A DNA stretch of 64,000 bases, taken from contig NZ_KB899241.1 in NCBI RefSeq assembly GCF_000378125.1, positions 905,652 to 969,651 on the forward strand, in the 5' to 3' direction. Below are positions 28,039 through 39,000 of the stretch, piece by piece. The stretch's first letter is position 1. Each line of letters begins with the position of its first letter. This DNA is from Rudaea cellulosilytica DSM 22992 (GTDB lineage: Bacteria; Pseudomonadota; Gammaproteobacteria; Xanthomonadales; Rhodanobacteraceae). The notes beneath the pieces are model-generated. The model made no database searches. It worked only from the letters and a program-made list of their open reading frames with translations, and was not told the origin of the DNA. Made by a program: the position numbers and the translations under genes.

Positions 28039-28851
28039 TCAGCGTTGCTTCTGCGGCGGATTTGCCGGCGCTGGCGCGGCCGTCGCATTGGGTTGAGCGA
28101 GCTTGTCGATCGGCTTGCCCTGCTCCTCGACTGCCCCGACCGTGACCGTGGCCTTCCATTCGCGATCACGATCGGCGAAGTATTTGTCCGGATCCCAGTT
28201 CTCTTTCGCATACATATCAGCACCGCTGCAGCCCGCTTGCGGCACGGTGCGGCCGCCGATGACGAGCGCGGGCCCGCAGATGTCCTTGGTGCTGGCATGG
28301 TTCGCCCCGGAATCGAAACCGGTGCGCGACCCGGTGATCTGCGCCTGACCCTGCTGCAGTTGTTGCACCATGCGCGGCTTGGCCACCGCGTCGCTGTAGC
28401 GTTCGGCGAGTTTCTTGCGCAGCTCAGTCGCCTGCGCAAGCTGCTCCGGCGTGAGCTGGGACTTCAATCCGTCGCGCGTGGCGACGAAGTCGGGATAGTC
28501 GCGCTCGGCGGCGAGATCGAGCCAGGCATAGGCAGTGACCGGATCTTTCTTCACGCCCTCGCCGTTCATGTACATCAAGCCGGTGCTGAGTTGGGACAGC
28601 TTGTCGGCGTAGTAGGAGCCGATCTCGAAATACTTCAGCGCGCCGGCGTAGTCCTTGTGCGCGTAGCGGCGCATGCCGACGGTCATGCCGAACAAGTCGG
28701 GGTGATACCAGGTCGAGGCATTCGCCATCGCGCGCAAGGTTTTCTGCACACCGGCGTCGTTGAGCGGATCATCCTCGGCGTGCGCCGCGATGGGCAGCGC
28801 CAGTGCGACCGAGGCCGCACAGAGAATCCGCATTGCGAAACTTCCACGCAT
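28039..28851 (-). CDS. Periplasmic SEL1-like repeat protein
   Basis: 270 residues. A signal peptide (cleavage near AHAED) precedes a helical-repeat region with SEL1/TPR-like units (DYAGALKYFEIGSYYADKLSQLSTGLMYMNGEGV, then DPVTAYAWLDLAAERDYP). A cysteine-containing segment (DICGPALVIGGRTVPQAGCSG) and a Pro/Ala-rich tail follow. It is likely a protein-interaction scaffold in the periplasm. AAGGAGA lies 5 bases before the ATG at 28851, which decides the start. Confidence 0.75.
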   Translation of the reverse strand: MRGSFAMRILCAASVALALPIAAHAEDDPLNDAGVQKTLRAMANASTWYHPDLFGMTVGMRRYAHKDYAGALKYFEIGSYYADKLSQLSTGLMYMNGEGVKKDPVTAYAWLDLAAERDYPDFVATRDGLKSQLTPEQLAQATELRKKLAERYSDAVAKPRMVQQLQQGQAQITGSRTGFDSGANHASTKDICGPALVIGGRTVPQAGCSGADMYAKENWDPDKYFADRDREWKATVTVGAVEEQGKPIDKLAQPNATAAPAPANPPQKQR

Positions 28852-28969
28852 TGTTCTCTCCTTGGGTTTGCGTCTTGCCTGTTTTCACAGTCTGTAGCGC
28901 CCGCTCGTGAGTCGGACAGTGCCTAAAGACACGGTGCCACACGCGGAGTTCCTGCGTACATGAAAAAGC

Positions 28970-29749
28970 TCAATGCGGCGCAGAGGTGCCGGCGTAAGCG
29001 CTCGGCGCGACACCGGTCTGGCTGCGGAACATCTGCGTGAATGCGGACGGGTTCGCATAACCGAAATCGAGCGCGATCGTCGTGATCGAATCGCCCGCGG
29101 CGAGGCGCGGCAGCGCGGCAACGATGCAAGCCTGGCGGCACCAGGCCGCGAAGCTCGTGCCGGTCTGCTCGCGGAACAGGCGCGTAAATGAGCGTCGCGA
29201 CATGGCTAGCGCCGCGCACCAGTCGTCGATCGTCTCGTGCGGCGTCGGCTTGTCGAGAAACGCGCGACAGCGCGCGGCGAGTTTCGGCGCGGTCGGCAAG
29301 CTGATGTTGAGCGGCAAGGTTGGAAGTTGTTCGATCTCGGCGATCAGGAGACGCATGATCAAGCCGGCGCGCGCATGCACGTCATACTTAGCCGGCAAGT
29401 CCACCGCTTCGAGCAGCAGCGCGCGCGCGAGCGGGGTGATGCCGAGCACGCGGCACTCGCGCGGCAGCTTCCTGCTGACTGCCGGTTCGAGGAAGATGCT
29501 GCGCGTGGTGACCGGGCCGACTGCATAGACATCGTGATAGATGCCTGCGGGTATCCACAGCGCGCGCTGCGGCGGCACCACCCAGCGACCCTGTGGCGTG
29601 GTGACGATCATCAGCCCCGTTGCGCCATAAAGCAGCTGATTGCGTCGGTGCTGGTGCGAGCCGCGCGCAACGCCAGGCGCATAGTCGTTTCCGACCGAGA
29701 TGATCGGCCGCGGTGTTGCTTCGTAGTCGTCGACGTTGGCGTTGCGCAT
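28970..29749 (-). CDS. AraC family transcriptional regulator
   Basis: About 259 residues. An N-terminal cupin-like sensor domain (HQHRRNQLLYGATGLM, then PPQRALWIPAGIYHDV) and a C-terminal AraC double helix-turn-helix (ALAMSRRSFTRLFREQTG and IALDFGYANPSAFTQMFRSQTG). The layout is that of the RclR/NimR-like AraC subgroup that controls a neighbouring efflux gene. It is divergent from the MFS pump at 29918 and probably regulates it. Start uncertain: ATG 29749 lacks a clear Shine-Dalgarno, and a TTG lies 20 codons upstream. Confidence 0.88.
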   Translation of the reverse strand: MRNANVDDYEATPRPIISVGNDYAPGVARGSHQHRRNQLLYGATGLMIVTTPQGRWVVPPQRALWIPAGIYHDVYAVGPVTTRSIFLEPAVSRKLPRECRVLGITPLARALLLEAVDLPAKYDVHARAGLIMRLLIAEIEQLPTLPLNISLPTAPKLAARCRAFLDKPTPHETIDDWCAALAMSRRSFTRLFREQTGTSFAAWCRQACIVAALPRLAAGDSITTIALDFGYANPSAFTQMFRSQTGVAPSAYAGTSAPH

Positions 29750-29917
29750 GTGGCACTTAAGCTGCAAGAAGAGCGAAGAGCTGATCGGAGTCGCGCTCGC
29801 GCGTGACAATTTCAGCAGTGGCCCAACCTCGTAGATCGTTGACCTGCCTGCGGCGGCGGGCGAATGCGAGTGATTCTAACCTGCATGCGTCGAATTAGTA
29901 GTCCAGGACAAGAAACC

Positions 29918-31138
29918 GTGAGCGCCAACTCCGCCCTCATCTCCGACGACGCCGCACCCGCAACGACGGCTCGCGCCGGCACCGCGCTGGGCGTGCTTGC
30001 GGCGGTGAGTTCTTCGCATTTCCTCAACGACCTGATCCAATCGCTACTGCCGTCGATCTATCCGATCCTGAAAAGCAACTACGCGTTGGACTTCGGTCAG
30101 ATCGGCCTGCTGACCTTCACCTATCAGCTCACCGCCTCGCTGCTGCAGCCGCTGGTTGGTGCGTATACCGATCGTCGGCCGCTGCCGTATTCGCTGCCGT
30201 TCGGTATGGGCTTCACTCTCTGTGGCTTGCTGCTGCTTTCGCAGGCCGGATCATTTCCGATGCTGCTGCTCGCGGCCGCGCTAATCGGCACGGGCTCGTC
30301 GATCTTCCATCCCGAATCCTCGCGCATCGCGCGTCTGGCTTCGGGCGGGCGCCACGGCTTTGCCCAGTCGTTCTTCCAGGTCGGCGGCAACGCCGGCTCG
30401 GCACTGGGGCCCCTACTCGCCGCATTCCTGATTCTGCCGCACGGCCAAGGCGCGTTGGCTTGGGTGTCGGTGCTTGCACTCGTCGGAATCGTGCTGCTGA
30501 CCCGCGTCGGCATGTGGTACGCGCGGCGCGCGAAACCGAAAGCGGCAAGGGTCGTCGTCGCCGCAGCAACGCTGCCGAAACGGCAAGTCATCATCGCGGT
30601 TGGCGTGCTGCTCGCTCTGATCTTCTCCAAGTACTTCTACCTGATCAGCCTGTCGAACTACTACACGTTCTATCTGATCGAGAAATTCCACGTCTCGACG
30701 CAGAGCGCACAGATCCACCTGTTCTATTTTCTCGGCGCGGTCGCGCTCGGCACACTGGTCGGCGGCCCGATCGGCGACAAGGTCGGGCGCAAGTGGGTGA
30801 TCTGGGTGTCGATCCTCGGCGTGCTGCCGTTCTCGCTGCTGCTGCCGCACGTGGACCTGTTCTGGACCGCGCTGCTCACGGTCGTCATCGGCCTGATCCT
30901 GTCGAGCGCGTTCTCGGCAATCCTCGTCTACGCGACCGAGCTGCTGCCCGGCAATGTCGGCATGATCGCCGGCATGTTCTTCGGCTTCGCCTTCGGCATG
31001 GGCGGCATCGCCGCCGCGGTGCTCGGCGAGGTTGCTGATCACAAGGGCATCGAATACGTCTACCAGATCTGCGCCTGGCTGCCCGCGATCGGCCTGCTCA
31101 CTGCGTTTCTGCCCGACCTACACAAGCGGCACACATAG
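29918..31138 (+). CDS. MFS transporter, fosmidomycin-resistance (Fsr) family
   Basis: About 406 residues with twelve hydrophobic helices. Family segments are SSSHFLNDLIQSLLPSIYPIL near the N-terminus, the loop PLVGAYTDRRPLPYSL, a GSSIFHPESSRIARLASGGRHG block and LVGGPIGDKVGRKWVIW. It exports small toxic compounds in Fsr homologues; the true substrate here is unknown. The start is ambiguous: GTG 29918 has AGGA before it; ATGs at 29864 and 29885 are in frame. It is divergent from an AraC regulator. Confidence 0.87.
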   Translation: MSANSALISDDAAPATTARAGTALGVLAAVSSSHFLNDLIQSLLPSIYPILKSNYALDFGQIGLLTFTYQLTASLLQPLVGAYTDRRPLPYSLPFGMGFTLCGLLLLSQAGSFPMLLLAAALIGTGSSIFHPESSRIARLASGGRHGFAQSFFQVGGNAGSALGPLLAAFLILPHGQGALAWVSVLALVGIVLLTRVGMWYARRAKPKAARVVVAAATLPKRQVIIAVGVLLALIFSKYFYLISLSNYYTFYLIEKFHVSTQSAQIHLFYFLGAVALGTLVGGPIGDKVGRKWVIWVSILGVLPFSLLLPHVDLFWTALLTVVIGLILSSAFSAILVYATELLPGNVGMIAGMFFGFAFGMGGIAAAVLGEVADHKGIEYVYQICAWLPAIGLLTAFLPDLHKRHT

Positions 31139-31169
31139 GCGACGCAACGCCGGCCGCCTCCTTGTCTGC

Positions 31170-33176
31170 TTACTGCACCGTCGTCGATTTCGCTTGGCGG
31201 AACTGCTGGCCCGTGGCGAGAATCATCGCCGTGATCGCCTCGATCGCGTTGCTGCCCTTGCCGTCGCCGCCGACGAGAATTTGCGGCACGACCGGCAGCT
31301 TACCCTCGGCAATCGCGCGCGTGATCTGCGCGGAGATCTCCTGGGCCAAGCGGATCTCGGGGCCGCCGTAGGCCTCGACCTGCTTGTGCGCAGCGCGTGC
31401 CGTCGCCTCGCCTTCGAGTTCGATGCGGTTCGCGTTCGCCGCACCGATCGCCTTGATGCGTTCGGCGTCGGCCATGGCGACGTTGCGGATCTTCGCCGCA
31501 TCCGCCTCACCCTGGCGCGTCTGCGTCTTCACCTCGGCGAGACCCTTGTTCTCGGCGATCTCGATCGCGATGCGCGACTCGGTCAGACCCTTCTGCTGTG
31601 CTGCGACCGCGGCGGCTTCGCGCAGCGTGCGCTCCTTGACCGCTGCCGCTTCCTGCTGCTCGTAGGTCTCGATCTGTTCGCGCGCGACCTGGCGATCACG
31701 CAGCTGAGCGAGGATGTTCTCGATCTGACTGTTGCCGGCCGGTGACTTCGGCGTACCGATCAGTACTTCCTGCAGCTCGAGATTGTAAGCCGCGAACTTG
31801 CCCTTCATGTCGGCGAGCGCCTGGCCCTGGATGTCCGCGCGCTGCTGCAGCAGTTCGATCAGCGTCTTGGTCTGCGCGGTGTTCTTGAAGTAGGCCGAGA
31901 CCATCGGATCGAGCGTCTGCTCGACCAGCTTCTGCACATCGCCGAAACGCTGGATGACCTTGGCCGCCTTCTTGTAGTCGATATGCACGACCACGGACAG
32001 CGGCAACGTCGGCTCGAACGCGTCCTTGGTGATCAGCGAAATCTCCTTGAGGTTGCGGTCGAAGTCCGAGCCCGACTGGCCCGATTCCCATTTGAGGATG
32101 AAGTTTGTCGTCGGCACCTTCGCGATCGCACCGGCGAAACGATTGAACGCATACTTGCCTGGCAGCATCGGCGCTTCCCAGACGCCGCGTTCGCCGTCAC
32201 CGACGAGTTCGCCATGCTGGTATTCCACGCCGGAGCGGTCGGTGCCGCGCTTGCCGATAAATGAGACGACCACGCCGACCGTGCCCATCGGCACGAGCGT
32301 CTTCTCGATGAATTCCACGCTCGCGAACAAGCGGTTGACGTAGTAGGTGCCGTCGACGAGCACTTGGTACTGGCGCCCGCGAAAGCCGCCGGCGGCGAGA
32401 AAACGATCGGCATCCTGGAAGTTGTTGTGATAGGTCGCGGCCATACTGCGGTCGGCACCGACTGCGGGCGCAATCAACTCGCCCGCGGGTAGGCCGGGAC
32501 CATCGTGCACGGTGACGATGCCAATGACGTCGTTGACCGTGCGCGCTTCCTTCGCGCCGGGGTCGGTGACGCGCAATCCCTGCGCCGATTGTTCGCCGAT
32601 AACGACGGGGTGGAAACCGCCACGCGCCTCGATCTGCGCGCGCATCGACTCGATCGTGTCCGTATCGGACTTGGCTAGCGCAACTGCATAGGTGTTCGCG
32701 CGCGTGAGCACGACGAACTGGGCGATGTTGATTGCGTAGACGCCTTCGCGCAGCACCTTGCGCTGCGGACCTTTCTGGCCATCGGCGGCGAGGAACTCGC
32801 GCACGCTCTCGAAATCGTCGGCGTTGCTGTTTCCGGCCAGCGACTGACCGGCTTCGAGCGCTTTGCCGTCGCGCGCGAACACATAGCCGATCTCGCCTTG
32901 CGGCACGGTCACGAGGTCGACCTTGTGCACGCGGTACTGAAACGGGAACAACAGATGGAAGCCACCGCGCAGCAGTTCGGGCACGTAACCGGCTTCACCG
33001 CCGAGCGCGACGAGGCCGCGCTTGACTGAGCCTTTGCCGGCCCACAGGCGTTCGAGCACGCCGACGCGGTTGTTGGGCACGTAGACGATGGACGAATACA
33101 ACAATGTCAGCGCGACGACTACGCCGGCGATGACGCCGATATTGCCAAGACTCAATTCCGTATTAAGCCACGACAT
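31170..33176 (-). CDS. SPFH/Band 7 (flotillin-like) membrane protein
   Basis: 668 residues. One N-terminal membrane helix (about 11-33) precedes an SPFH domain (about 30-400), then a long Ala/Glu-rich coiled coil (about 480-610: REQIETYEQQEAAAVKERT, EAAAVAAQQKGLTESR). The tail ends PQILVGGDGKG, as in flotillins. Such proteins scaffold membrane microdomains. The SPFH part is longer than in small stomatins. There is no NfeD partner next to it. The start codon is the one giving the membrane anchor. Confidence 0.87.
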   Translation of the reverse strand: MSWLNTELSLGNIGVIAGVVVALTLLYSSIVYVPNNRVGVLERLWAGKGSVKRGLVALGGEAGYVPELLRGGFHLLFPFQYRVHKVDLVTVPQGEIGYVFARDGKALEAGQSLAGNSNADDFESVREFLAADGQKGPQRKVLREGVYAINIAQFVVLTRANTYAVALAKSDTDTIESMRAQIEARGGFHPVVIGEQSAQGLRVTDPGAKEARTVNDVIGIVTVHDGPGLPAGELIAPAVGADRSMAATYHNNFQDADRFLAAGGFRGRQYQVLVDGTYYVNRLFASVEFIEKTLVPMGTVGVVVSFIGKRGTDRSGVEYQHGELVGDGERGVWEAPMLPGKYAFNRFAGAIAKVPTTNFILKWESGQSGSDFDRNLKEISLITKDAFEPTLPLSVVVHIDYKKAAKVIQRFGDVQKLVEQTLDPMVSAYFKNTAQTKTLIELLQQRADIQGQALADMKGKFAAYNLELQEVLIGTPKSPAGNSQIENILAQLRDRQVAREQIETYEQQEAAAVKERTLREAAAVAAQQKGLTESRIAIEIAENKGLAEVKTQTRQGEADAAKIRNVAMADAERIKAIGAANANRIELEGEATARAAHKQVEAYGGPEIRLAQEISAQITRAIAEGKLPVVPQILVGGDGKGSNAIEAITAMILATGQQFRQAKSTTVQ

Positions 33177-33542
33177 GACGCTCTATCCTTCGACAGGTTG
33201 GGAAAAGTGGAAAACGGGAGACGAACAACACGCAAGAACAGCTACATGGGCGGCATGGACCACTCCGGGCTGTGAAGAAAGTAGACGCACGCGGCAGCAG
33301 GCGCGCAAAGCGCAGGCAAAACGGAATACGCTGGCGAAAATGTGCAGGGCCGGGTGTCGATCGCGACAAACGCGACGCGCGGCGAGCGGAAGAAACCCCT
33401 GGCGGTAACGGTAAGCACGACTGCTTTCCTTGCCTTGGAGATATGGCGTGGAAGGCGTTTTTCAAGATTCCGCGCGCGCTCGTGCAAGTGCCTGAATCCG
33501 CGGCTATAGTGCGCGCAACCTCATCAAGGTAACGGAATCGTC
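33177..33542. other. Divergent intergenic region, no gene seen
   Basis: 366 bases between the SPFH gene and the sterol-desaturase-type gene, which point away from each other, so both promoters should lie here. Frames of 80-100 codons exist on both strands but lack recognisable similarity or good starts. No strong hairpin or promoter pair stood out. Confidence 0.5.
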
Positions 33543-34781
33543 ATGTTCGGATCGTCTCCCCCGTCCGGCTCCAAGCGCGCGATTTCCCGCCGGATCCTGG
33601 TCGCGCCGCTCGCCAAGGCCGCGCATCACGTCAGCGAAGTCGTCGACGAAACCGACGACCTGCTTCACGCCAGCGGCGACCTGCGTCAGGGCAAGGCGCT
33701 GATCACGACCGTGATCGCACTGCTGCTCGGCATCCTCAGCCTGCTCGCCGTGCTCGCGTTCCATTTTCCGCAGTATCTGACCATGCCGGAGCTGCGCCAC
33801 AAGTATTCGGTCGACGTTCTGCGCCAGCTCCTGTTCGGCGGACTACTCGTCGCCGGCGCCCTGTCGTTGACCAATCTGATCTTCAATCGCCGGCGCAATC
33901 TCAACCTCGTCGCGTTCGCCTGCGTCATCGTTGCCGTGGCGTTAGGCGGTTCGCGCGTGCCGGTCGGCGACTTTCCGGACAACACGCCGTACATCGGCCT
34001 CGACTGGTTCATCCTCGACTTGCTCGGCTCGACCGTGATCTTCGTCGTGCTCGAGAAGCTGTTCCCGCTGTACAAGGGTCAGCCGATCTTCCGCCGCGAG
34101 TGGCAGACCGATCTCAAACACTTTGCGGTCAACCATTTTCTCGTCGGCGTGATCCTGCTCACCGTGAACTTTCTGATCCATCACGTGTTCGGCTGGCTGG
34201 TCAACCACGATTTCCAGCTCGCCGTGCAGCGCATCTGGTTCGTGCCGCAGCTGCTGCTGTGCATCCTCGTCGCCGATCTCGCGCAGTACTTCACCCACCG
34301 CGCGTATCACGAGGTGCCGTTCCTGTGGAAATTCCACTCGGTGCATCATTCGACGAAGACGATGGACTGGCTCGCGGGTTCGCGCCAGCACATGCTCGAG
34401 ATCATCGCCACGCGCGTCGCCGTGCTCGCGCCGCTGTTCGTGATCGGCTTTTCCGAAGGCGTGATCAATGCCTACATCATCATCGTCGGCTTCCAGGCCG
34501 TGTTCAATCACGCCAACGTGCATCTGCCCTGGGGTCCGCTGCGGTATCTGATCGTGACCCCGGACTTCCACCATTGGCATCATTCGCAGGACGACGAGGC
34601 GATCGACAAGAACTACGCCGCGCACTATTCGTTCCTCGACTACCTGTTCGGCACGGCGGTGAAGTCGGACAAGAAGTTCCCCGAACATTACGGCGTGGTC
34701 GGCGACTACATGCCCGACGGCTTTGTCAACCAGCAACTGTTTCCGTTCAAGGCGATGATCAAGCCGGACACAAGGGCTTAG
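33543..34781 (+). CDS. Sterol desaturase/fatty acid hydroxylase family protein
   Basis: 412 residues, membrane-bound. About six hydrophobic segments and the four-histidine-box pattern of the di-iron membrane oxidase family: HRAYH, HSVHH, a HANVH segment and HHWHH near the C-terminus. It should hydroxylate or desaturate a lipid-like substrate. The first 50 residues are hydrophilic. Some relatives act on ornithine lipids, sterols or carotenoids; the substrate cannot be told from sequence. Confidence 0.88.
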   Translation: MFGSSPPSGSKRAISRRILVAPLAKAAHHVSEVVDETDDLLHASGDLRQGKALITTVIALLLGILSLLAVLAFHFPQYLTMPELRHKYSVDVLRQLLFGGLLVAGALSLTNLIFNRRRNLNLVAFACVIVAVALGGSRVPVGDFPDNTPYIGLDWFILDLLGSTVIFVVLEKLFPLYKGQPIFRREWQTDLKHFAVNHFLVGVILLTVNFLIHHVFGWLVNHDFQLAVQRIWFVPQLLLCILVADLAQYFTHRAYHEVPFLWKFHSVHHSTKTMDWLAGSRQHMLEIIATRVAVLAPLFVIGFSEGVINAYIIIVGFQAVFNHANVHLPWGPLRYLIVTPDFHHWHHSQDDEAIDKNYAAHYSFLDYLFGTAVKSDKKFPEHYGVVGDYMPDGFVNQQLFPFKAMIKPDTRA

Positions 34782-34928
34782 TCCCCGAATAAGCTACGGC
34801 GTTCGGCAGCGCACAGCGTTTGCAGAGGTTCCCGGGCGCATTTGCAAAAATTCGCGGCGAATCGCCCGGTTTTGCCTCATGCTCTCGTCTACACTTGCAC
34901 CACTTTGTCGCTGGGGAGTGACCGCGCA

Positions 34929-36014
34929 ATGCAGGGCTTGATGGTTCTCTATCTGGTTTCCTTCGTTCTGGGAATCTTCATCGTCGTCCGCGTCTGGCGG
35001 GCGAGCACGCTCGAGGGCGTGCTGACCTTGTTCCTTCCGTTCTACGTTTTCTACGCGCTGTACAAGTACTGGGGTGATGCGGATCACGACATCCGCTGGC
35101 CGCTGTTTGCCCAGATCGTCGTCTCGGCCATTCTGCTCTGGAACGTGTATCACATCGCGCCAGCCGCGATCGATCCAGGTTATGCCGCCGTGCAGACCCA
35201 GGGCGCGGACGACGACGACCAGGCCGACGAGGATCAGCCGGCGGCTCGGCCGACCCGGACATCGACGGCCGCTTCGGCGCAGGACCGGACGACGCCCGCG
35301 TCGGCGGCGACGCGGACAGCGGCGTCCGCCCAGGCCGGCGAGACCGAGCCACCGCCGCGTCGCGCGACGCCGGCGGAACTGAACGACCTTGCGACGCACG
35401 TCCTGTTCCTGCGCGGCCGCTTCGTGCGCGAGGCGATCGGCATGCGTTTCGATATTCCGCGCGGCCAGCACTTGCTTGCCGGCACCGACGCACGTCAAGC
35501 CGACACCGCGCTGCGCGGTGAAGTCGATCCGCATTTGATCGGCTGGATGGTTGCCGTGGGCAGGACCATCACCGATCCGAACCTGCGCATCGTGCGCCTG
35601 CGCTGGCGGCATGACGGTCTGGTCGCCGGCGACGCACCGGATCCGGCTGCGCTGCTGGATACCGCGCACACTCGCCCCCCGGCGCCACGCCTCGCCGGTA
35701 GCGGCGGCACCTTGGTGCGCTACGACGTCGCGCCGGCGCGCGAGGGCTCGACGATCGTCTGGAGCGAAGAGCGTCGGCCCGAGGGTGCGCAAGCCAGCGC
35801 CCACGACTGCCATGCGCTGCGACTCGCACGCAAAGGCGTGCTCGAGTTCAGCATCGTCGGCGTGGATGCGACCGCAGCGGTCTCGTGCACGGACGAGTTA
35901 CGCGCGATCGTCGCTACGGTGCGTTTCGACCCGGAATCGGACTTTCCGGCACAGATCCAGGGCGAGCATCTCGCCTCCTATTCGCTTAGCGGAATGATCA
36001 CGCAAACGCAATAG
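34929..36014 (+). CDS. Hypothetical membrane protein with Pro/Ala-rich linker
   Basis: 361 residues. Two or three hydrophobic segments at the N-terminus (MVLYLVSFVLGIFIVVRVW, LTLFLPFYVFYALYKYW, LFAQIVVSAILLWNVYH). Then an acidic and Thr/Ala-rich linker (about 95-145) and a C-terminal domain of about 200 residues starting LNDLATHVLFLRGRFV with a FDIPRGQHLLAG strand. Not recognised. GGAG lies about 10 bases before the ATG at 34929; a frame 29 codons longer exists but starts in a region without conservation signals. Confidence 0.6.
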   Translation: MQGLMVLYLVSFVLGIFIVVRVWRASTLEGVLTLFLPFYVFYALYKYWGDADHDIRWPLFAQIVVSAILLWNVYHIAPAAIDPGYAAVQTQGADDDDQADEDQPAARPTRTSTAASAQDRTTPASAATRTAASAQAGETEPPPRRATPAELNDLATHVLFLRGRFVREAIGMRFDIPRGQHLLAGTDARQADTALRGEVDPHLIGWMVAVGRTITDPNLRIVRLRWRHDGLVAGDAPDPAALLDTAHTRPPAPRLAGSGGTLVRYDVAPAREGSTIVWSEERRPEGAQASAHDCHALRLARKGVLEFSIVGVDATAAVSCTDELRAIVATVRFDPESDFPAQIQGEHLASYSLSGMITQTQ

Positions 36015-36059
36015 GCCGCCGTTCGCCCGCACAACATTCCACAGCCCCGCACGGAGCCG

Positions 36060-39000
36060 ATGCTAAAATCGAGCATTGACTCTAACGCGAGCATGGCTGT
36101 CATGTCTGTTCCCGCAACGCAGTTGGACCTCGGCTACACGCTCGAGGATAAATACACGCGCAAGGAGGGCCGCATCTATCTTTCCGGCGTACAGGCGCTC
36201 GTCCGCCTGCCGCTGATGCAGCAGATGCGCGACCGTGCCGCCGGCCTCAACACCGCCGGTTTCATTTCCGGCTATCGCGGTTCACCGCTTGGCGGTTTCG
36301 ACCTCGAGCTGTGGAAGGCGAAGAAACACCTCAAGTCGTCGAATATCGAATTCCAGCCCGGCCTCAACGAGGACCTCGGCGCGACGATGGTCTGGGGTAC
36401 GCAGCAGGCCAATCTGTTCCCCGGCGCGAAGTACGACGGCGTGTTCGCGATGTGGTACGGCAAGGGCCCGGGCGTGGACCGCTCGGGCGACGTGTTCAAG
36501 CACGGCAATGCCGCGGGCACCTCGAAGAACGGTGGCGTGCTCGCTTTGGCCGCGGACGATCATGCCTGCCGCTCGTCGACGCTGCCACACGGTTCGGAAC
36601 TCGAATTCGTCAGCGCGATGATGCCGATCTTGAATCCGGCCGGCGTGCAGGACATCCTCGACATGGGCCTGCTCGGCTGGGCGATGTCACGCTACACCGG
36701 GCGCTGGGTCGGCTTCAAGACGATCGCGGAGACGGTGGAATCCTCGGCCAGCGTCAACGTCAATCCGCATCAGCTCGACATCGTGATTCCGACCGATTTC
36801 ACGATGCCGCCCGGCGGCCTCAGCATCCGCTGGCCCGATCCGCCGCTCAACCAGGAAATGCGCCTGCACCAGTACGCCGTGCAGGCTTCGCAGGCGTTTG
36901 CGCGCGCGAACAAGATCGACCGTGTCGTCATCGACTCGCCGCGGGCGCGCCTCGGCATCGTCACCACGGGCAAGAGCTATCTCGACGTGCTGCAGGCGCT
37001 CGAATATCTCGGCATCGACGAGAAAATGGCCGCCGACGTCGGCATCCGCGTGTACAAGGTCGGCATGACCTGGCCGCTCGAGCCGGTCGGCATTCGCGAG
37101 TTCGCCAACGGCCTCGAAGACATCATCGTCGCCGAAGAGAAGCGCTCCTTCATCGAATCGCAGATGAAGGAATACATGTACAACTGGCCGACGCGGCCGA
37201 GCGTGGTCGGCAAATATGACGAGGAAGGCAACTGGATTCTGCCGTCCACGTCCGAGCTGACGCCAGCGATGATCGCGCTCGTGATCGCCAAGCGCCTGTC
37301 GCGTTTCTTCAGCAACGACACGATCAAGTCGCGCGTCGCCTGGATCGAGGCGAAGGAACAAGAACTGACCCTGCCGCGCGCAAATTTCCCGCGCGCCGCG
37401 CATTATTGTTCCGGCTGCCCGCACAACACCTCGACCGCGGTGCCCGAAGGCTCGCGCGCGCTCGGTGGCATCGGCTGCCATTACATGGTCACCTGGATGG
37501 ACCGCCGCACCGACACGTTCACCCAGATGGGCGGCGAAGGCGCGACCTGGTGCGGCCAGGCGCCGTTCACCGAAACCCAGCACGTGTTCCAGAACCTCGG
37601 CGACGGCACCTATTTCCACTCGGGCTCGCTGGCGATACGCCAGGCGATCGCGGCCAAGGTCAACATCACCTACAAGATTCTCTACAACGATGCAGTCGCG
37701 ATGACCGGCGGCCAGCCGGTCGACGGCACATTGACCGTGCCAGGCATCGCCAACCAGATGCGCGCCGAAGGCGTGCAGACGATCGTGGTGATGAGCGACG
37801 AGATCGAGAAATGGTCGAAGCGCGAACTGTTCCCGCGTGACGTCGAGTTCTTCGATCGCGCCGAGTTCGATGCCGTGTCCAAGCGCTTGCGCGAAGTGCC
37901 CGGCGTGTCGGTGCTGATTTACGATCAGACCTGCGCAACCGAGAAGCGTCGCCGACGCAAGCGCGGCAAGCTCGAAGACCCGAAGAAACGCGTCTTCATC
38001 AACTCGCTCGTTTGCGAAGGCTGCGGCGACTGCGGCGAGAAATCGTTCTGCGTTTCCGTGCTGCCGAAGGAAACCGAATACGGGCGCAAGCGCGAGATCG
38101 ACCAGTCGAACTGCAACAAGGACTATTCCTGCGTGAAGGGCTTCTGCCCGAGCTTCGTCACCATCCACGGCGGCGGTTTGAAGAAGCGCAAACCCGGAAG
38201 TGGCAAAGTGGACTTCTCCACATTGCCGCAACCGAGCTTCGCCAGCGACCTCGCCCAGCCTTGGAACATCCTCGTCACCGGCATCGGCGGTACCGGTGTC
38301 GTCACGATCGGCGCACTGATCGGCATGGCCGCGCATCTGGAATCGAAGGGCGCGACCGTGCTCGACCAGACCGGTCTCGCGCAGAAGGGCGGTGCGGTGA
38401 CCTGTCATCTGCGTATCGCGAAGACGCCGGCCGACATCCATGCCGTGCGCATCGCCGCGGGCGAGGCCGATCTCGTCCTCGGCTGTGACATGGTCGTGGT
38501 CAACGACTACTGGGCACTGTCGAAGATCCGCGCCAAGCGCTCGCACGTCGTGCTCAACACCTACGAGGCGATGCCCGGCACGTTCACGACCAAGCCGGAC
38601 ATGCAGTTCCCGGCGTTGCAGATCGTCAAAGCCGTCGGCACCGCGCTCGACGGCGACGAGCCCGAGCTCGTCGACGCGACCGATCTCGCGACCAAGCTGC
38701 TCGGCGATTCGATCGCGAGCAATCTGTTCATGCTCGGCTACGCCTGGCAGAAAGGCTGGGTGCCGATCTCCGAAGCCGCGCTGATGCGTGCGATCGAACT
38801 CAATGGCGCCGCGATCGAAATGAACAAGAGCGCGTTCAACTGGGGTCGTCTGGCCGCGGTCGACATGGCCAAGGTCAAGGAAGCGGCCAACGGCATGCAA
38901 GCGCCCGCGGCGGCGACGGCGTTCGCCGCACCAATGGATGACGTGAAGATCAGCCGCACGCTCGACGAGGAGATCTCCCGCCGTGCCGCCTTCCTCACCG

